Part shown: positions 42,290-55,500 of the stretch, piece after piece | Layout of the letters: every line of letters begins with the position of its first letter | How positions within the stretch are numbered: the stretch's first letter is position 1 | Assembly (NCBI GenBank): GCA_017607445.1 | Contig: JAEVHH010000001.1 | Location: forward strand, 5,952,001 to 6,016,000 | DNA from: Histoplasma ohiense | Taxonomy: Eukaryota; Ascomycota; Eurotiomycetes; Onygenales; Ajellomycetaceae | DNA length: 64,000 bases | Reading direction: 5' to 3' | Position numbers and translations under genes: made by a program | Notes under the pieces: generated by a model | Told to the model about the DNA's origin: nothing | The model's input: the letters and a program-made list of their open reading frames with translations, nothing else | Database searches by the model: none

Positions 42290-45200
42290 ATGAAGTCTCT
42301 GCGCCGCAATCTGAAATCTTTGCAGAAACCATTTGTCAATGGATCCAGTACCTTATCCCCGAGTGCCACGCTCATTCATGAGGACGGAGATCGGGAGCAT
42401 GTGGATGAGCATGGAGACCCAGACGGTGGAGACGACGACGACTGGAAAGGCCCAATTGGATTGAATCTTCTTCATGAACCTGAGAACCCTCGTGTTGATC
42501 TTATTTTCGTTCACGGCCTCGGTGGTGGCTCGAGGAAGACTTGGAGCCTGACAAAGGAAATGAAGCATTTTTGGCCGAAGAGTTGGCTTCCGGAGGACTC
42601 GGCATTCGAGAATGTACGCATATACAGTTTTGGCTACAGTTCCGACTGGCACAAGGGCAAAGACAGTGCAATGAACATCTACGACTATGGCTTGTCGTTA
42701 CTCACTGCCATGGAACTACGCCCAGGCTTCGGTGCGGATGATGTATGTGTCCACCATTCTGAAATAGGAGCCGTATCTGCTAACTGTGAAATGGTTTTAG
42801 ACTCCAATAGTTCTCATAGGACATAGCATGGGTGGATTGGTTATCAAGAAGGTAGGTCCTTCATTGATCGGAAAAATAGCAGATGCTAATGTGAAATCGT
42901 AGGCGTACATGCTTGCGAGGCTGAATCCACAGTACGACGATATAGCTAAACGAATTTCCACCTTTTATTTCATTGCCACTCCGCATTTGGGCTCTGACTC
43001 GGCTGAACTTTTGACAAAAATCTTCCACGCTGCATACGGTTCGCGCTCCTATGTCTCGGACCTCGAAAGGGGTTCTTCGACAATTAGGGATATCAATGGC
43101 CAATTTCGTCTTTACGCAGGTGATCTAAAGTTATGGTCATTCTACGAAACTCTGCCCCTTACCGTAGGATTTCTCAGCAAGATTATTGTAAGACAGGATT
43201 TCGCCGTGCTCGGGTACGGATCAGAGAAACAAATCCCCATGACTGCTGATCACCGGTCAATATGCAAATTCAACTCGGTGGCCGATCCAAATTACAGGAA
43301 CATTCGAGATGCTCTCGCATTGACAGTTCGAGAACTCACTGGATCAGGTACCTATCTCCGTTAACAACACCAAGAAGCTCGACTAAGTGGTTTTATCTAG
43401 GCCAGCGGTTAAAAGCAAAACGAAAGTACGAACAAATGAAGACTTTAAGGGAATACTTGGGAGTGGCTTCAACACCAAAAGAAGATCTAACTATTGTCCA
43501 AGAAGCTCGTCTATCTGGGACTTGTGAATGGCTTTCCAGTACGGCTAGCTACATCCAGTGGAGAAATAATCCCAGCAGCGGCCCAGCCATTTTTTGGCTT
43601 GGTGGAAATCCAGGGGCCGGCAAATCCGTTCTGGCGGGCTATGCAATCGAAATGCTAGAAGCGATGGGTGCGGAGGTCAGCTACTTTTTCTTCAAGTTCG
43701 GAGACGAATCGAAGTCGAAGCTAAATACCTGCCTTCGGTCCATTGCTTTCCAAATGGCCAGTAGGAATGAAAGTTTGAAGGAGTTGCTGCTGAGCATGCA
43801 TTCCGATGGCATAGAATTTGATAAAGGCGATGAGCGTACCATATGGAGGAAGATATTCCTATCCGGAATATTTCAAGCCCCCATTCCACCTCAATATTGG
43901 GTAATTGATGCCCTTGACGAGTGTACCGACTTTGTTTCTTTTTTCGGTCCAATGCTGGCTAAATTGGATAATTCAATACCGATCCATATCCTTATTACAA
44001 GCCGACCAACCGCTATTCTTCAGCAACAGTTCTACGGTCTTGGGACTGGGCGCGTTGTCTGCGAACAAATTTCGGCAGCGGATACACTCCATGATGTCAG
44101 GATATTTGTTGAGGAAAAGTCCATGTTGCTTGACGTAGAACCGAATGATCGTGATTCCCTAGTAGAACGAATCTTAGCAAAATCCAATGATAGCTTCTTA
44201 TGGACGGCAATAGTTCTCAGTGAGCTCTTGAACGTGCATGGCCAGGAAGACATCAACCGTGTCTTGGAAGAGGTGCCACAAGAGATGGAACCGTTGTATT
44301 CCAGAATACTCGAAACAATGTCACGGGCAAAGCATGGAAAGAAATTAGCCCAAGCGATTCTAGCTTGGTCAATTTGCGCTCAGCGGCCCTTAACTGTACC
44401 GGAGCTTGAGTCTGCTCTGAATCTTGATCTTAGTGATACCTTTCTACACTTCAGAAGGAGTATCAAAGATACGTGTGGCCAGCTTGTGAGCATCGATGGG
44501 TTTGGGAGGGTCCAAATAGTGCATGCGACAGCCCGGGAATTCCTCGTGAAGAATGGTTTGCAGTCTGAGTTTGCCATCAATGTGGAGGAAACGCACACTC
44601 GGATCGCTAAAACATGTCTCCTCTACCTTACGGGCCCAGAGATGGAACCTCCTCCACCCCGCATGCGCACTTCCGCTTCATTAGCGCGGAAAATTAGATC
44701 TGAATTCGCTGTTTATGCCATTCACTCATTTTCGGACCATCTGGCTTATTCTAGCCCGACTGCAGATGACGTACTTGACCTTCTGGACACCTTCCTGAGT
44801 AAGAATATACTCTCTTGGATTCAGGCTGTTGCGGAGAACCAGGACCTCAGGCCAATGTTCATTGTCTCCAAGAATTTTAGAACGTATCTGGACAACCTTC
44901 TACGTGCTCGACCTTTGGAAGAGAGAAGAAGGCAGGCTATCCGGGGCTGGTCGAAGGATCTCATACGGGTCACAACGAAATTCGGCGATGCTATGTTGAG
45001 CTCTCCCTCAGCAATCCGTCAGATAATTTTGCCTTTCTTTCCAAAACGATCTACAGTATACGAGACATTTACGCTTGGGGGAAAGTTAACTAGCGCAGGA
45101 AGCCCGATTGCCATGGAGACCTTAGCACAACGGCCGCGCAAAGACAAGAAGGAAAGCCTAGTTTCTGCTTGGACAAGCGAGCAAGCTGACTTCACGGTGA

Positions 45201-47398
45201 AGTTTGTAGATGTCATTCTAAGAATCATATGGGCAATTTGTCGATACATCTTCCCATCGCATATTCAGGAATCTACACTACCAGAGGGCAAAACAGCCAC
45301 TAGGGGTCGTGGCTTGTCTGTAGTTGGAAATTCGAACGACAAATGGGATGACTTACTCTGTTATATCAGATTTAAAGATTCACGCGGGCGAGTTTTCAGT
45401 CATGGGGATTCGTGTTTCGCAATTGGTTTCATGTCAGGGCTGATAATTCTATATGACGGGACCACCTACCAGCAATTCAGAGTTCTGGATAACGGCGGAC
45501 ATCCGAACCATATAGTATTTAAAAGTGGGACAGATTTGATGGCATCGTCCACGTACTCAGATATTGGTTATGAGGTTAAACTCTGGGATATACGCGATGC
45601 GCAAATTTTACTCAACTTTAAATGCGATTGTCATCCAGTATGGCTTGGATTTCGCCAAAATGAACTGATAGTGGTTTACCGAAACAACTCCATTTCGTTT
45701 TGGGACGTGATTCATGGATGCAGGCGAGCTAGCCACCTGTTGTCTTCCCCAGAACAGATCGAGCTTGCGGACGAACCCAGCACGGCCGCTATATCCCCTG
45801 ATGGAAATATACTGGCTATCGGCTACTCGGGCAATCGACCTATCACTCTATGGAACCTGGAAGAGAGAAAATACCATGGCAACTGCGGGGTGGGGTCAGT
45901 TAATGGAGGAATAAAGGGCGTTCGCCATCTTCTTTTTGGGCCAAGTGCTAAAAGCATGTGGCTATTGGTGTGCTACGATACGTCTGACCGAAACAGCGAG
46001 CTCAAGGTTATTGAGCCTTTTTCCGACTACACCCTAAGACAGCTGCATAGGTTAGGCCACATCAATGCCCTAGCAGTTAGCCCGGATGAACGTACTCTTT
46101 TGATGACAGGTCCCGATGTATGGGTATTTGTTTATGACTTTGAGACGCTGGAGATGCAAACATTTCTCAAAACAGATATTTGCGAAAATCTTTCCGTAGC
46201 GTGGGGTAATGACAGTTTTCATTTTTTCGAATTTTGTGACTTTTATTGCGTGGTATGGGAGCCTGATATGCTAGTTCCTAGCTACACTAAGGACGCGACA
46301 ACTGAAGCACAGGTAATACCTTCCGCTAAACCATCCGCAGCGAAGAAGGATGTTGCAATCCGTTCGATGGAAATTGATTCTACGGGACATTTTGCATTCT
46401 GCGGCACCAATGATGGCACTGTCCTCTCATTTAATTTGGAAACTGGAGCAAAAATGGAACCGTTCTACAAGGCCGGAGATAGTCTCGTTTCTGCTCTGGG
46501 CTGGTGGGCCGACGGGGAGATCCTCACAGCTCTACATGCGACAGGCTCTCCCAGTGGCTGGTTGTCATCCGCAAAATTGAAGAAGACACCACAGTGGGAA
46601 ACAGATGGCTGGCAGGCTGAAAAAGATTCGGGCTTCTTTATCGAACTCTCAGATGACACTTTCACAGATTCACCTCAGCTTTTAACCAGTCCATATGGAA
46701 AATCCCTTGTTGCAACCAGAAAAAGGTCCTATCTTATATCTGTCGATGGCCAAATCCAGGCGAGCAAGAACCTAGGACCTGTGCAGTGGATTCAACACCC
46801 GTTCTCACCGCTTTACGTTATTGGCGTGGAATACCTAAGCGGAGGGAGAAGCACGATAAATATACACAACTGGAGTGAGTTAACTCTCCTCGCTTGCGTT
46901 CATCTCGACGTTAATATTTCGCCTGGCTTTTTGTGTGATGGCAACTTCTATCACATATCGGGAAATAACATGTTGGTCATCTCTCGCCAGCGGGGCCATG
47001 GATTCCATTTCGACTGGACATTCCTGAAGGTTGAAAATAGCCTTGACGAAGTTCCTGTCCCTCCCATAGCGCCGCTTGCTCTAGCGGAAGTGATTTCATT
47101 TGTGCTTGGGATATGGCAATCCAGGCTTATCTTTTGCAATAGGGAATGGTGGGTGTGTTCTGTGGAACTGGAACATCTTGACGGACCCTATCAGCGCCAT
47201 TTCTTTATCCCGGAGGACTGGGTTGAAGAGGACAATACTCGGTATGCTATGACAAAGAAGGGTGATATCGTAGTGGATCGGAAGAACGAGCTTGCGGTGA
47301 TCAAGGGGGGTCTAAACTATGTGGATCGGGTTGAGTTTGCTCCGTCTTCGAGGGCCTCCTCTACAACTTGTGTCGAATCCCCAACCATAGGGATTTGA
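42290..47398 (+). CDS. NLR-type protein: alpha/beta-hydrolase (SesB-like), NACHT, WD40-like repeats
   Basis: Exons 42290-42742, 42801-42851, 42903-43347 and 43401-47398 give 1648 aa with consistent phases. The N-terminal serine-hydrolase domain (about residues 65-340) has DLIFVHGLGG, nucleophile elbow GHSMGG (Ser about 160), ATPHLGSD and the His-containing TADHRSICKF, so the catalytic set looks complete. A linker (LREYLG) leads to a NACHT NTPase with Walker A GNPGAGKS (about 386) and Walker B WVIDALDEC (about 483). A winged-helix/helical region (about 600-720) is followed by divergent WD40-like blades from about residue 960 (AAISPDGNILAIG, LAVSPDERTLLMTG). Fungal NLRs of this class act in non-self recognition, with the hydrolase as effector; here that role is inferred. 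It appears intact. It lies about 13.5 kb from the broken PNP-NACHT-ankyrin gene. Confidence 0.88.
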
Positions 47399-48125
47399 TT
47401 TTTGAAGGGCTAAACCGGAGGTTGATAGATAGCGATGTCAGACGACCCTTTGACGACCTTTTGACGACCTATTGTGGCATATTTTGTTTCATTTACTCAT
47501 TTTATTCTTGTTCTTTATTTATAAATTTAACCTGAAATTTATGCACTATTTGGCAGCGTCGATACTAGCGATGTTCTAGATATGAATATATAGACAGCAA
47601 TGGGGCCGGAGTACATGAATGTAACGCAATACATCAATGTGTAATTTTTGGACAGGATTGGATTTTCCCGGCTCTTTGTGACCAAAGTATCTTTAGCAGT
47701 AATCACACAGAACTCTATTCACCAATTATCGTATACATAGGAGAAGACGTAGGGGTATTCTCTTAATGTATATATATGAGACGAAAACCGCAAGGTACAT
47801 ACATAATATGACTTGGAAAAACCAGACTTGAGTGCGTGGAAGGTCATGATAGGAGAAGCTAGTAAAGGACTTGCCAACAAAAGTAAAAATATGAAAAACT
47901 CGGTTCGTGAGTCATGAATAAGATAGCGGGAATTTCGGATAAGATTGCTAGAAAGGAGTGGCTGAAAAGAAAAGAAATCGTCAAAAAATCGAGGAGGATA
48001 GCCGAAGAAACGAGGAGTGGTGGACGCGAATGCTGTACAGCTAGTTCAGATATTAACCCCTTTTTCGCTCTCCTGATTTTCGCTCCCGTGAAGACATGCT
48101 AGAAAAATATGAACACACCCCCGTC
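47399..48125. other. Convergent intergenic region
   Basis: 3' sides of the NLR gene and of the SNARE gene. AT-rich DNA with a 62-codon plus-strand frame (47914-48102) that is Lys/Arg-rich and shows no recognisable motif. No supported gene. Confidence 0.5.
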
Positions 48126-48964
48126 CTACATCACCACGCAGCATGAATTCTGTTTCTTAGCCTGAGTTGCAAAGGCCTTACTCTGCATGCTCAAATTATC
48201 ACTCTTTGCGATTAGGTTATCAAGCTTATCTCCTCTCTCCAGCAACTTATCAACCGTTTGATAAAGCACCTGCTTCGTGTCTTCCAGCTGCTGCTGGATT
48301 TTTGCAATTTCGTCTGCCTTGCCTGGATTCTCAACATACTCCTTGAGTTTGCTCTTGGCTTTTGCTACTGATAAATCGTAGAGTTGGAGTTGATTCCGCG
48401 GAACGTCCAACTTCCTCTGCAGGGTTAAATCGAAATCTTGCTCCGAATTAAAATCTTTCCTCATTTTCTGTTGAATTCCTTTCGCGATGCTTCTCGCAAT
48501 TTGCTCAGGATAGTCGGGGCGAGCGACCACGAAAGTGGCAGGGCCTGTACTGGGGTTGAAGCAGTAGAGTACTCCCACATTTTGGTTTTCGGCCTCATCC
48601 TTGATAACGGTGACAGCGGTGTCGTTGGGGTTGATTTTTGGAAGGAGTGTTTGGCATACAAATGCTATCAATTCCAGTTGGCTGATGGAGGAAGATAGTC
48701 AGAGGCCCATTCCTCCGACCGAATTATTTTTTTGCAAAGGGTAGGTGAAGTCGCACGAATTGCTTACCTTTTTCTGATAAACCTGGTCAGGAGGGAATCA
48801 TAAAACGAATCAGCCCCATAAAGCTCTTCAGGAGTGTCCCCTTTCTTGTTATGGAAGAACTAATTGATGAAACGCAGAATCTGTTAGGTACCGCCGTATA
48901 TCGGGAGTAACTAGGATTCGACAGAACATACACCAATATAGATAATGTCCCCTGTCGTGCTCAT
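48126..48964 (-). CDS. YKT6-like R-SNARE (longin plus v-SNARE), divergent N-terminus
   Basis: A prenylated R-SNARE for vesicle fusion in Golgi, endosome and vacuole traffic. Exons on the minus strand: 48964-48932, 48859-48768 and 48681-48126, giving 226 aa. The v-SNARE coiled coil lies at about residues 155-215 (KIQQQLEDTKQVLYQTVDKLLERGDKLDNL). The C-terminus KKQNSCCVVM is the classic palmitoylation/CaaX-prenylation tail of Ykt6. The longin part keeps YIG-x-FHN and the general length, but lacks the familiar Phe-rich and RSS-type blocks that I recall from yeast, human and Aspergillus Ykt6. It may therefore be a paralogue, not the main Ykt6. Intron donors GTATGT and GTAAGC and a CTGACT branch site support the model. 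It is divergent from SLH1. Confidence 0.8.
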
Positions 48965-49577
48965 AATTGTAGAGAGTCTCACAAAACGTGTATCCGAAGA
49001 CGAAAACGTATGTGAGGGTGACAGGGAGCAGGATGTCGTAGTCAGGGGCGTGTGCGGACGGCGGTTAAGGGGCTAGGTTCACCAGGATGATTTCAAAGGG
49101 AAACCAAAGCAAATGGCGTATGTACAGTGGCTAGAGTATAGCCCGTTCTCCCAGTACCTATTATTCCGTGTTAAAGGGGTTGCGGATGTGCTTGATATCA
49201 GAACGCAGGCCGCCGGTTTCGTCTGATGCTGAAGCTGTAACGTGACCCTTTCCGAGGTTTCCCGCCACATTTTGCCGTTTTCAGCTTGCTCCAAACAAGA
49301 GCCGCCCAGTTAATACGGGATCGCGGTTATGGACTAACCTGCTTCGGTCTAGAGGAATGTTTATTCATGGCCGCTCAGATCAAATTGATATCAACTGGAG
49401 CTACATAACGCTTATCTCGGCTGCTGTGCAACCCTCAGCTCTTCACACTTTTGAGAGAGGTTGTATTGGCTTTGCTAGCTTGCGACAGCGACGACAGGGA
49501 CGACAGGGACGCCGTATCGACCACCACCACAGTGTTGTCACTTTCATGCCCAACCTCCCATAAGCCGGAAACCAAAA
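48965..49577. other. Divergent promoter region, YKT6-like and SLH1
   Basis: About 610 bp between divergent starts. A short GC-rich run of CGACAGGGA units lies at 49487-49513. Nothing else is supported. Confidence 0.5.
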
Positions 49578-52500
49578 ATGTCGCCCGCGATCCAGCTAGC
49601 GGAGTCACAATGGCTCTCTCAGCTGGCCGCCATGAGGCAAGCTATGGCAGACTTAAACCTCCCCAAAACCGAAGACTTATTACTCTCTGATCAGGGTCTC
49701 AACCTCGATGATGGCGAGTTTTCATCAGCTCCTGAATCGGTTGAAGATTTGTGGGATATTATCAGCGAGGATGACGATGATGAGAGAACAGGCGATGATT
49801 CTGATGCAATGGTGGATGCCAAGGTAAATGGAGTAGAACCCTCCGGCAAAATGGGAGTGTACAACCTTCAGTGGCTTTCCCACAAATGCTGGGCAATCGC
49901 AGAGCGGAATTCTAGCCTCAATGCCTCCGAACTTCAGCAACAACTTATCTCTGTGCTGGCCGCAGACCACCCACCCGAGGAATTACAGGTATCATTAACT
50001 GAAATTGTAGGGTTCGACGATTTGGACTTTGTCATTGACTTGATCGCCCATCGACATCAATTAATCTCAACCCAAGGTTTAAGGGGCAGTGATGATATAT
50101 TCAGTCGATTGCAGACAAAGAGTCAGCGGGAGGACTCCTTACGACGACAAGACTATGAGCATAAACATGAAAAATTGGCGCCTAAACAGGACCGCGAAGG
50201 ACCTATCTATCCGCATGTGTACAAAGCGCATCAGGCTGGGAATACTCTCTCTGTCAATGGGAGAAAATATGGCCTCCCCGTCGGCAGCAGTCACGTTGAA
50301 GAACCAAGATATACAGAGTACTCCATTCCAGCCGCAAAAGTTGGGACCATTGGTGCTAGTAGGAAGTTAGTCGCCGTTTCAGAGATGGATGGGCTCTGTC
50401 GGGGTACTTTCAAGGGGTACAAGTCTCTGAACCGCATGCAGAGCTTGCTGTACCCTGTTGCATATAAGACGAATGAAAACATGCTTATCTGTGCACCCAC
50501 AGGTGCAGGCAAAACGGATGCAGCAATGTTGACTATTCTAAATGTTATTGCCAAAAATACCATTCCCAACCCTCTTGAGAATCATGATGCCACAGAGTTC
50601 GCTGTAATCACGAACGAATTCAAAATTGTTTATGTCGCACCCATGAAAGCCCTGGCCGCAGAGGTAACAGAAAAGTTGGGGAAGCGTCTAGCATGGCTTG
50701 GGATCGAGGTTCGCGAACTAACTGGAGATATGCAACTGTCCAAGAAGGAAATTGTCCAGACCCAAATCATCGTTACCACCCCAGAGAAGTGGGATGTCGT
50801 AACCCGCAAGGGGACCGGCGATACGGAGCTTGTCCAAAAGGTTCGTCTATTAATCATCGATGAGGTCCATATGTTGCACGACGAACGGGGAGCTGTGATA
50901 GAATCTCTTGTTGCAAGGACCCAGCGACAAGTTGAGAGTACTCAGTCGCTCATTCGTATAGTCGGGCTATCTGCTACGCTGCCAAACTATATTGATGTTG
51001 CAGATTTCCTCAAAGTCAACAGGATGGCAGGGTTATTCTACTTTGATGCCTCCTTTCGCCCAGTGCCCCTTGAACAGCATTTCGTTGGCGTGAAAGGTGA
51101 CGCGGGCTCTAAGAAGTCTAGAGAAAACCTAGATATAGTCTGCTTCGAGAAGGTCCGGAATATGCTTGAAAGAGGTCATCAAGTCATGGTCTTTGTCCAT
51201 TCTCGGAAAGAAACTGTGAATGCTGCACGGCTTCTATATCAGATGGCTGTGGAAAATCGGTGTGCAGATCTCTTTAGCCCCTTGGAGCACAAAAATTACG
51301 CGCAGGCACTGCGAGATGTGAAGACAAGTCGTGGCTGGGAGCTTCGCGACCTTGTCCCCAAGGGACTTGGAATCCACCACGCGGGGATGGCTAGGTCTGA
51401 TCGCAACCTTATGGAACGCTTGTTTTCTCAGGGTGTGCTAAAGGTTCTCTGTTGTACAGCCACTCTTGCCTGGGGTGTCAATCTTCCAGCTGCTGCGGTC
51501 ATTATCAAGGGAACCCAACTTTACAGCGCTCAGGAAGGAAAACCTATCGACCTTGGCATTTTAGATGTCCTTCAAATATTCGGTCGAGCTGGTCGCCCTC
51601 AGTTCCAAGACACCGGTATTGGCTTCATTTGCACAACACATAATAAACTGCAACACTACTTGTCCGCGGTAACTTCTCAGGAGCCCATAGAGTCGAGATT
51701 CTCTCGCAAACTGGTTGATAACTTGAATGCAGAGATCTCTCTGGGAACTGTGACGTCTGTTTCTGAAGCTGTCCAATGGCTTGGATACTCGTATCTCTTC
51801 GTACGTATGCGTCGGAATCCTCACGGCTATGGTATCGACTGGGCGGAAATTAGAGACGACCCCCAACTTGTCATTCGCAGACGAGATTTGATTATCAACG
51901 CTGCCCGAACCCTGCAGAAGAGCCAGATGATCATATTCAATGAGCGGACGGAAGAGCTGCGAGCCAAAGACGTTGGCAGAATTGCAAGTCAATACTACGT
52001 GTTGCAAACAAGTGTGGAAATTTTCAATGTCATGATGACGCCCATGGCTAACGATGCGGATGTTATGAAAATGATCAGTATGAGTGGGGAGTTTGACAAT
52101 ATCCAATCCCGAGAAAATGAATTTAAAGAACTTGATAGACTTCGTTTAGAGGCATTGAAAACTGAGGTCGAAGGGGCGAATGACACTTCCCATGCGAAAA
52201 CCAATATTTTACTTCAAGCATACATTTCTCGCGCCAGGATCGAAGATTTTGCTCTCGCCTCTGATACGGCCTACGTAGCTCAGAATGCGGCTCGCATTTG
52301 TCGTGCCTTGTTCATGGTTGCGCTGAATAGGCGTTGGGGATACCAGTGTCAAGTATTATTGTCTACCTGCAAATCGATTGAAAAGCAAATATGGCCGTTT
52401 CAACATCCCTTCCACCAGTTTGACTTGCCCCAGCCAATACTGAAAAACTTGGATGAGAAATTCCCTGCCTCCTCAATTGAATCGTTGAGGGATATGGAAC

Positions 52501-55500
52501 CGGCTGAAATTGGACAGCTTGTCCATAACCATCGCATGGGGACCACCCTCTCGAAGCTGCTGGATAACTTTCCAACGCTGAGCGTGGAAGCTGAGATTGC
52601 TCCGCTGAATCGCGATGTCCTTCGTATTCGTCTTTATCTATATCCTGAGTTCCGCTGGAACGATAGACACCACGGGACGTCCGAGCCGTACTGGATCTGG
52701 GTAGAGAACTCAGAGACATCTGAGATCTATCATCACGAATATTTCATTCTGAGTCGGAAGAAACTCAACGATAACCATGAGATGAATTTCACCATTCCTC
52801 TCTCCGACCCGCTGCCTAGCCAGATATATGTTCGCGCTATCTCCGATCGATGGCTTGGTGCGGAAACCGTTACTCCCGTTTCTTTCCAGCATCTAATTAG
52901 GCCTGATACGGAAAGCGTTTATACGGACTTACTTGATCTGCAACCCCTTCCAATATCTGCCCTGAAAAATCCCATTCTTGAAGACATATACGCACAAAGG
53001 TTTCAGTTTTTCAACCCTATGCAAACACAGATATTTCATACCCTGTACCACACCCCCGCCAACGTTCTCCTCGGTTCCCCAACAGGAAGTGGCAAAACTG
53101 TCGCAGCGGAACTTGCGATGTGGTGGGCCTTTCGAGAAAAGCCAGGCTCTAATGTCGTCTACATTGCTCCCATGAAAGCTCTCGTCCGAGAACGTGTGCA
53201 GGACTGGCGACGCCGGTTGACCGCGCCCATGGGCCTGAAATTAGTTGAACTGACGGGCGACAACACGCCAGATACAAGAACAATACGCGACGCGGACATT
53301 ATTATCACCACACCTGAAAAATGGGATGGTATTTCTCGAAGTTGGCAGACTAGAGGGTATGTCCGTCAAGTTAGCCTCGTCATTATAGACGAAATCCACC
53401 TGCTTGGGGGTGACAGAGGGCCAATTTTGGAGATTATCGTTTCCCGGATGAATTACATTGCCTCTCAATCAAAAGGCTCTGTTCGGCTACTCGGCATGTC
53501 CACGGCTTGTGCCAATGCTACCGATCTTGGAAATTGGTTGGGGGTTAAGGAAGGCCTTTTCAACTTCCGCCACTCTGTTCGACCTGTTCCACTGGAGATA
53601 TTCATTGACGGCTTCCCTGAACAACGAGGCTTTTGCCCACTGATGCAGTCGATGAACCGACCCACATTCCTAGCGATAAAAAACCACTCCCCTGAAAAAC
53701 CCGTAATTGTCTTTGTAGCATCCCGGAGACAAACACGTCTCACCGCAAAAGACCTGATTAACTTTTGCGGTATGGAAGACAATCCACGCCGGTTCCTTCA
53801 CATGTCTGAAGAAGACTTGCAGTTGAATCTTTCGCGTGTCAAGGATGACTCTCTTAAAGAAGCTCTCAGCTTTGGAATCGGCCTCCATCATGCTGGTCTC
53901 GTTGAATCCGACAGGCAGTTATCGGAGGAGCTCTTTGCGAACAACAAAGTCCAAATCCTTGTTGCAACTAGCACGCTCGCATGGGGTGTCAACCTCCCCG
54001 CCCATCTAGTAGTTGTGAAAGGGACACAGTTTTTCGATGCAAAAATCGAAGGTTATAAAGATATGGATCTCACTGACGTGCTTCAGATGCTGGGCCGTGC
54101 TGGACGCCCGCAGTTTGACTCTTCTGGTATCGCCCGTATATTTACACAGGATTCCAAAAAGGGTTTTTATAAGCACTTCCTCCACACCGGCTTCCCTGTA
54201 GAATCCACACTGCACAAGATGCTTCACGACCATTTGGGCGCAGAAATATCCGCAGGTACTATCACAACGAAGCAGGATGCTTTGGATTACCTAACCTGGA
54301 CATTCTTCTTCCGGCGTCTGCATAAGAACCCTTCTTATTATGGACTTGAAATTTCTGCCGAAGAACACAACACCATGGCAGCACAGCAGATGGCGTCCGA
54401 TTTCATGATCGAGCTAGTCGATAAATCCCTAGAAGAGCTCGCAGAGTCTTCATGTATTTTATTAGATTCTGCCACTGGTGACGTGGACCCGACTCCATAT
54501 GGCAAGATAATGAGTTATTACTATCTTTCCCACAAAACCATCCGATATGTCATTTCCCACGCAAAACCGAATCCAACCTTTGCTGATGCTCTCAGTTGGA
54601 TGTGTTCCGCCACAGAGTTCGACGAACTCCCCGTGCGCCACAATGAAGATCTCGTCAACGCGGAGCTGGCGCAGAATCTCCCTCTCCCAATCACCACGAT
54701 GGGTTCCTCGCTACCCATGTGGGATCCACACATCAAAGCCTTCCTACTGCTTCAGGCATTCATGTCCCGCATCGACCTACCTATTACCGACTATGTCGGT
54801 GACCAAATCTCTGTTCTCGATCAAGGCATCCGAATCATTCAAGCTTGCATTGACCTGCTTGCCGAATTGGGTTTCCCAAACGCATGCACCATGATGATGA
54901 CATTGCTCCAATGCATAAAATCCGCGCGCTGGCCAGATGACCATCCGCTTTCAATTCTCCCCGGCATCGACCCAACACAAAATAGCGAAACATCCTCCGG
55001 AAGCCATCTCTCCCCATCTCTACATTCCCTGCTCTCCCTACCCCAATCAACTCTCGCTGCCCTCCCACGCACCCTCAACCTTCCCCCACAAACATCCACG
55101 CAATTCTCAAAAGCTCTCTCCCTCCTCCCTGTCGTCTCCATATCCATCTCCGACCAATCTTCCACTGGTTTAACGGTATTACTCACCCGTAAACAGCCTA
55201 TCCCTTCGCGTGGTGGACAGCGAAGAACTACTGCGCCATGCGACGATCAGTCATTCCGCATCTACGCGCCACACTTCCCCAAGCCGCAGACGGAGGGCTG
55301 GTTTGTACTCGTTACTGCCAATGCGGATTTGAGTGCTGGCACGCAGGAGGATATCCTCGCACTTAAGCGGGTTTCTTGGTCGTCTGCGACCGGCACAGCT
55401 AGAGTGGGTGAGCGGGCGGATGTCATGGCGAGAGCTAACGTGAGGTTTCCGGAGGGGTGGAATATGGGTGATGACCATATTGACGGTGCTGAGCTTGATA

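Noticed and set aside
53490..53530. Loss of helicase motif III in the second SLH1 cassette (STA instead of SAT)
   Set aside because: As I recall, C-terminal cassettes of ASCC3/SLH1 normally carry a variant here, so it is not an anomaly.
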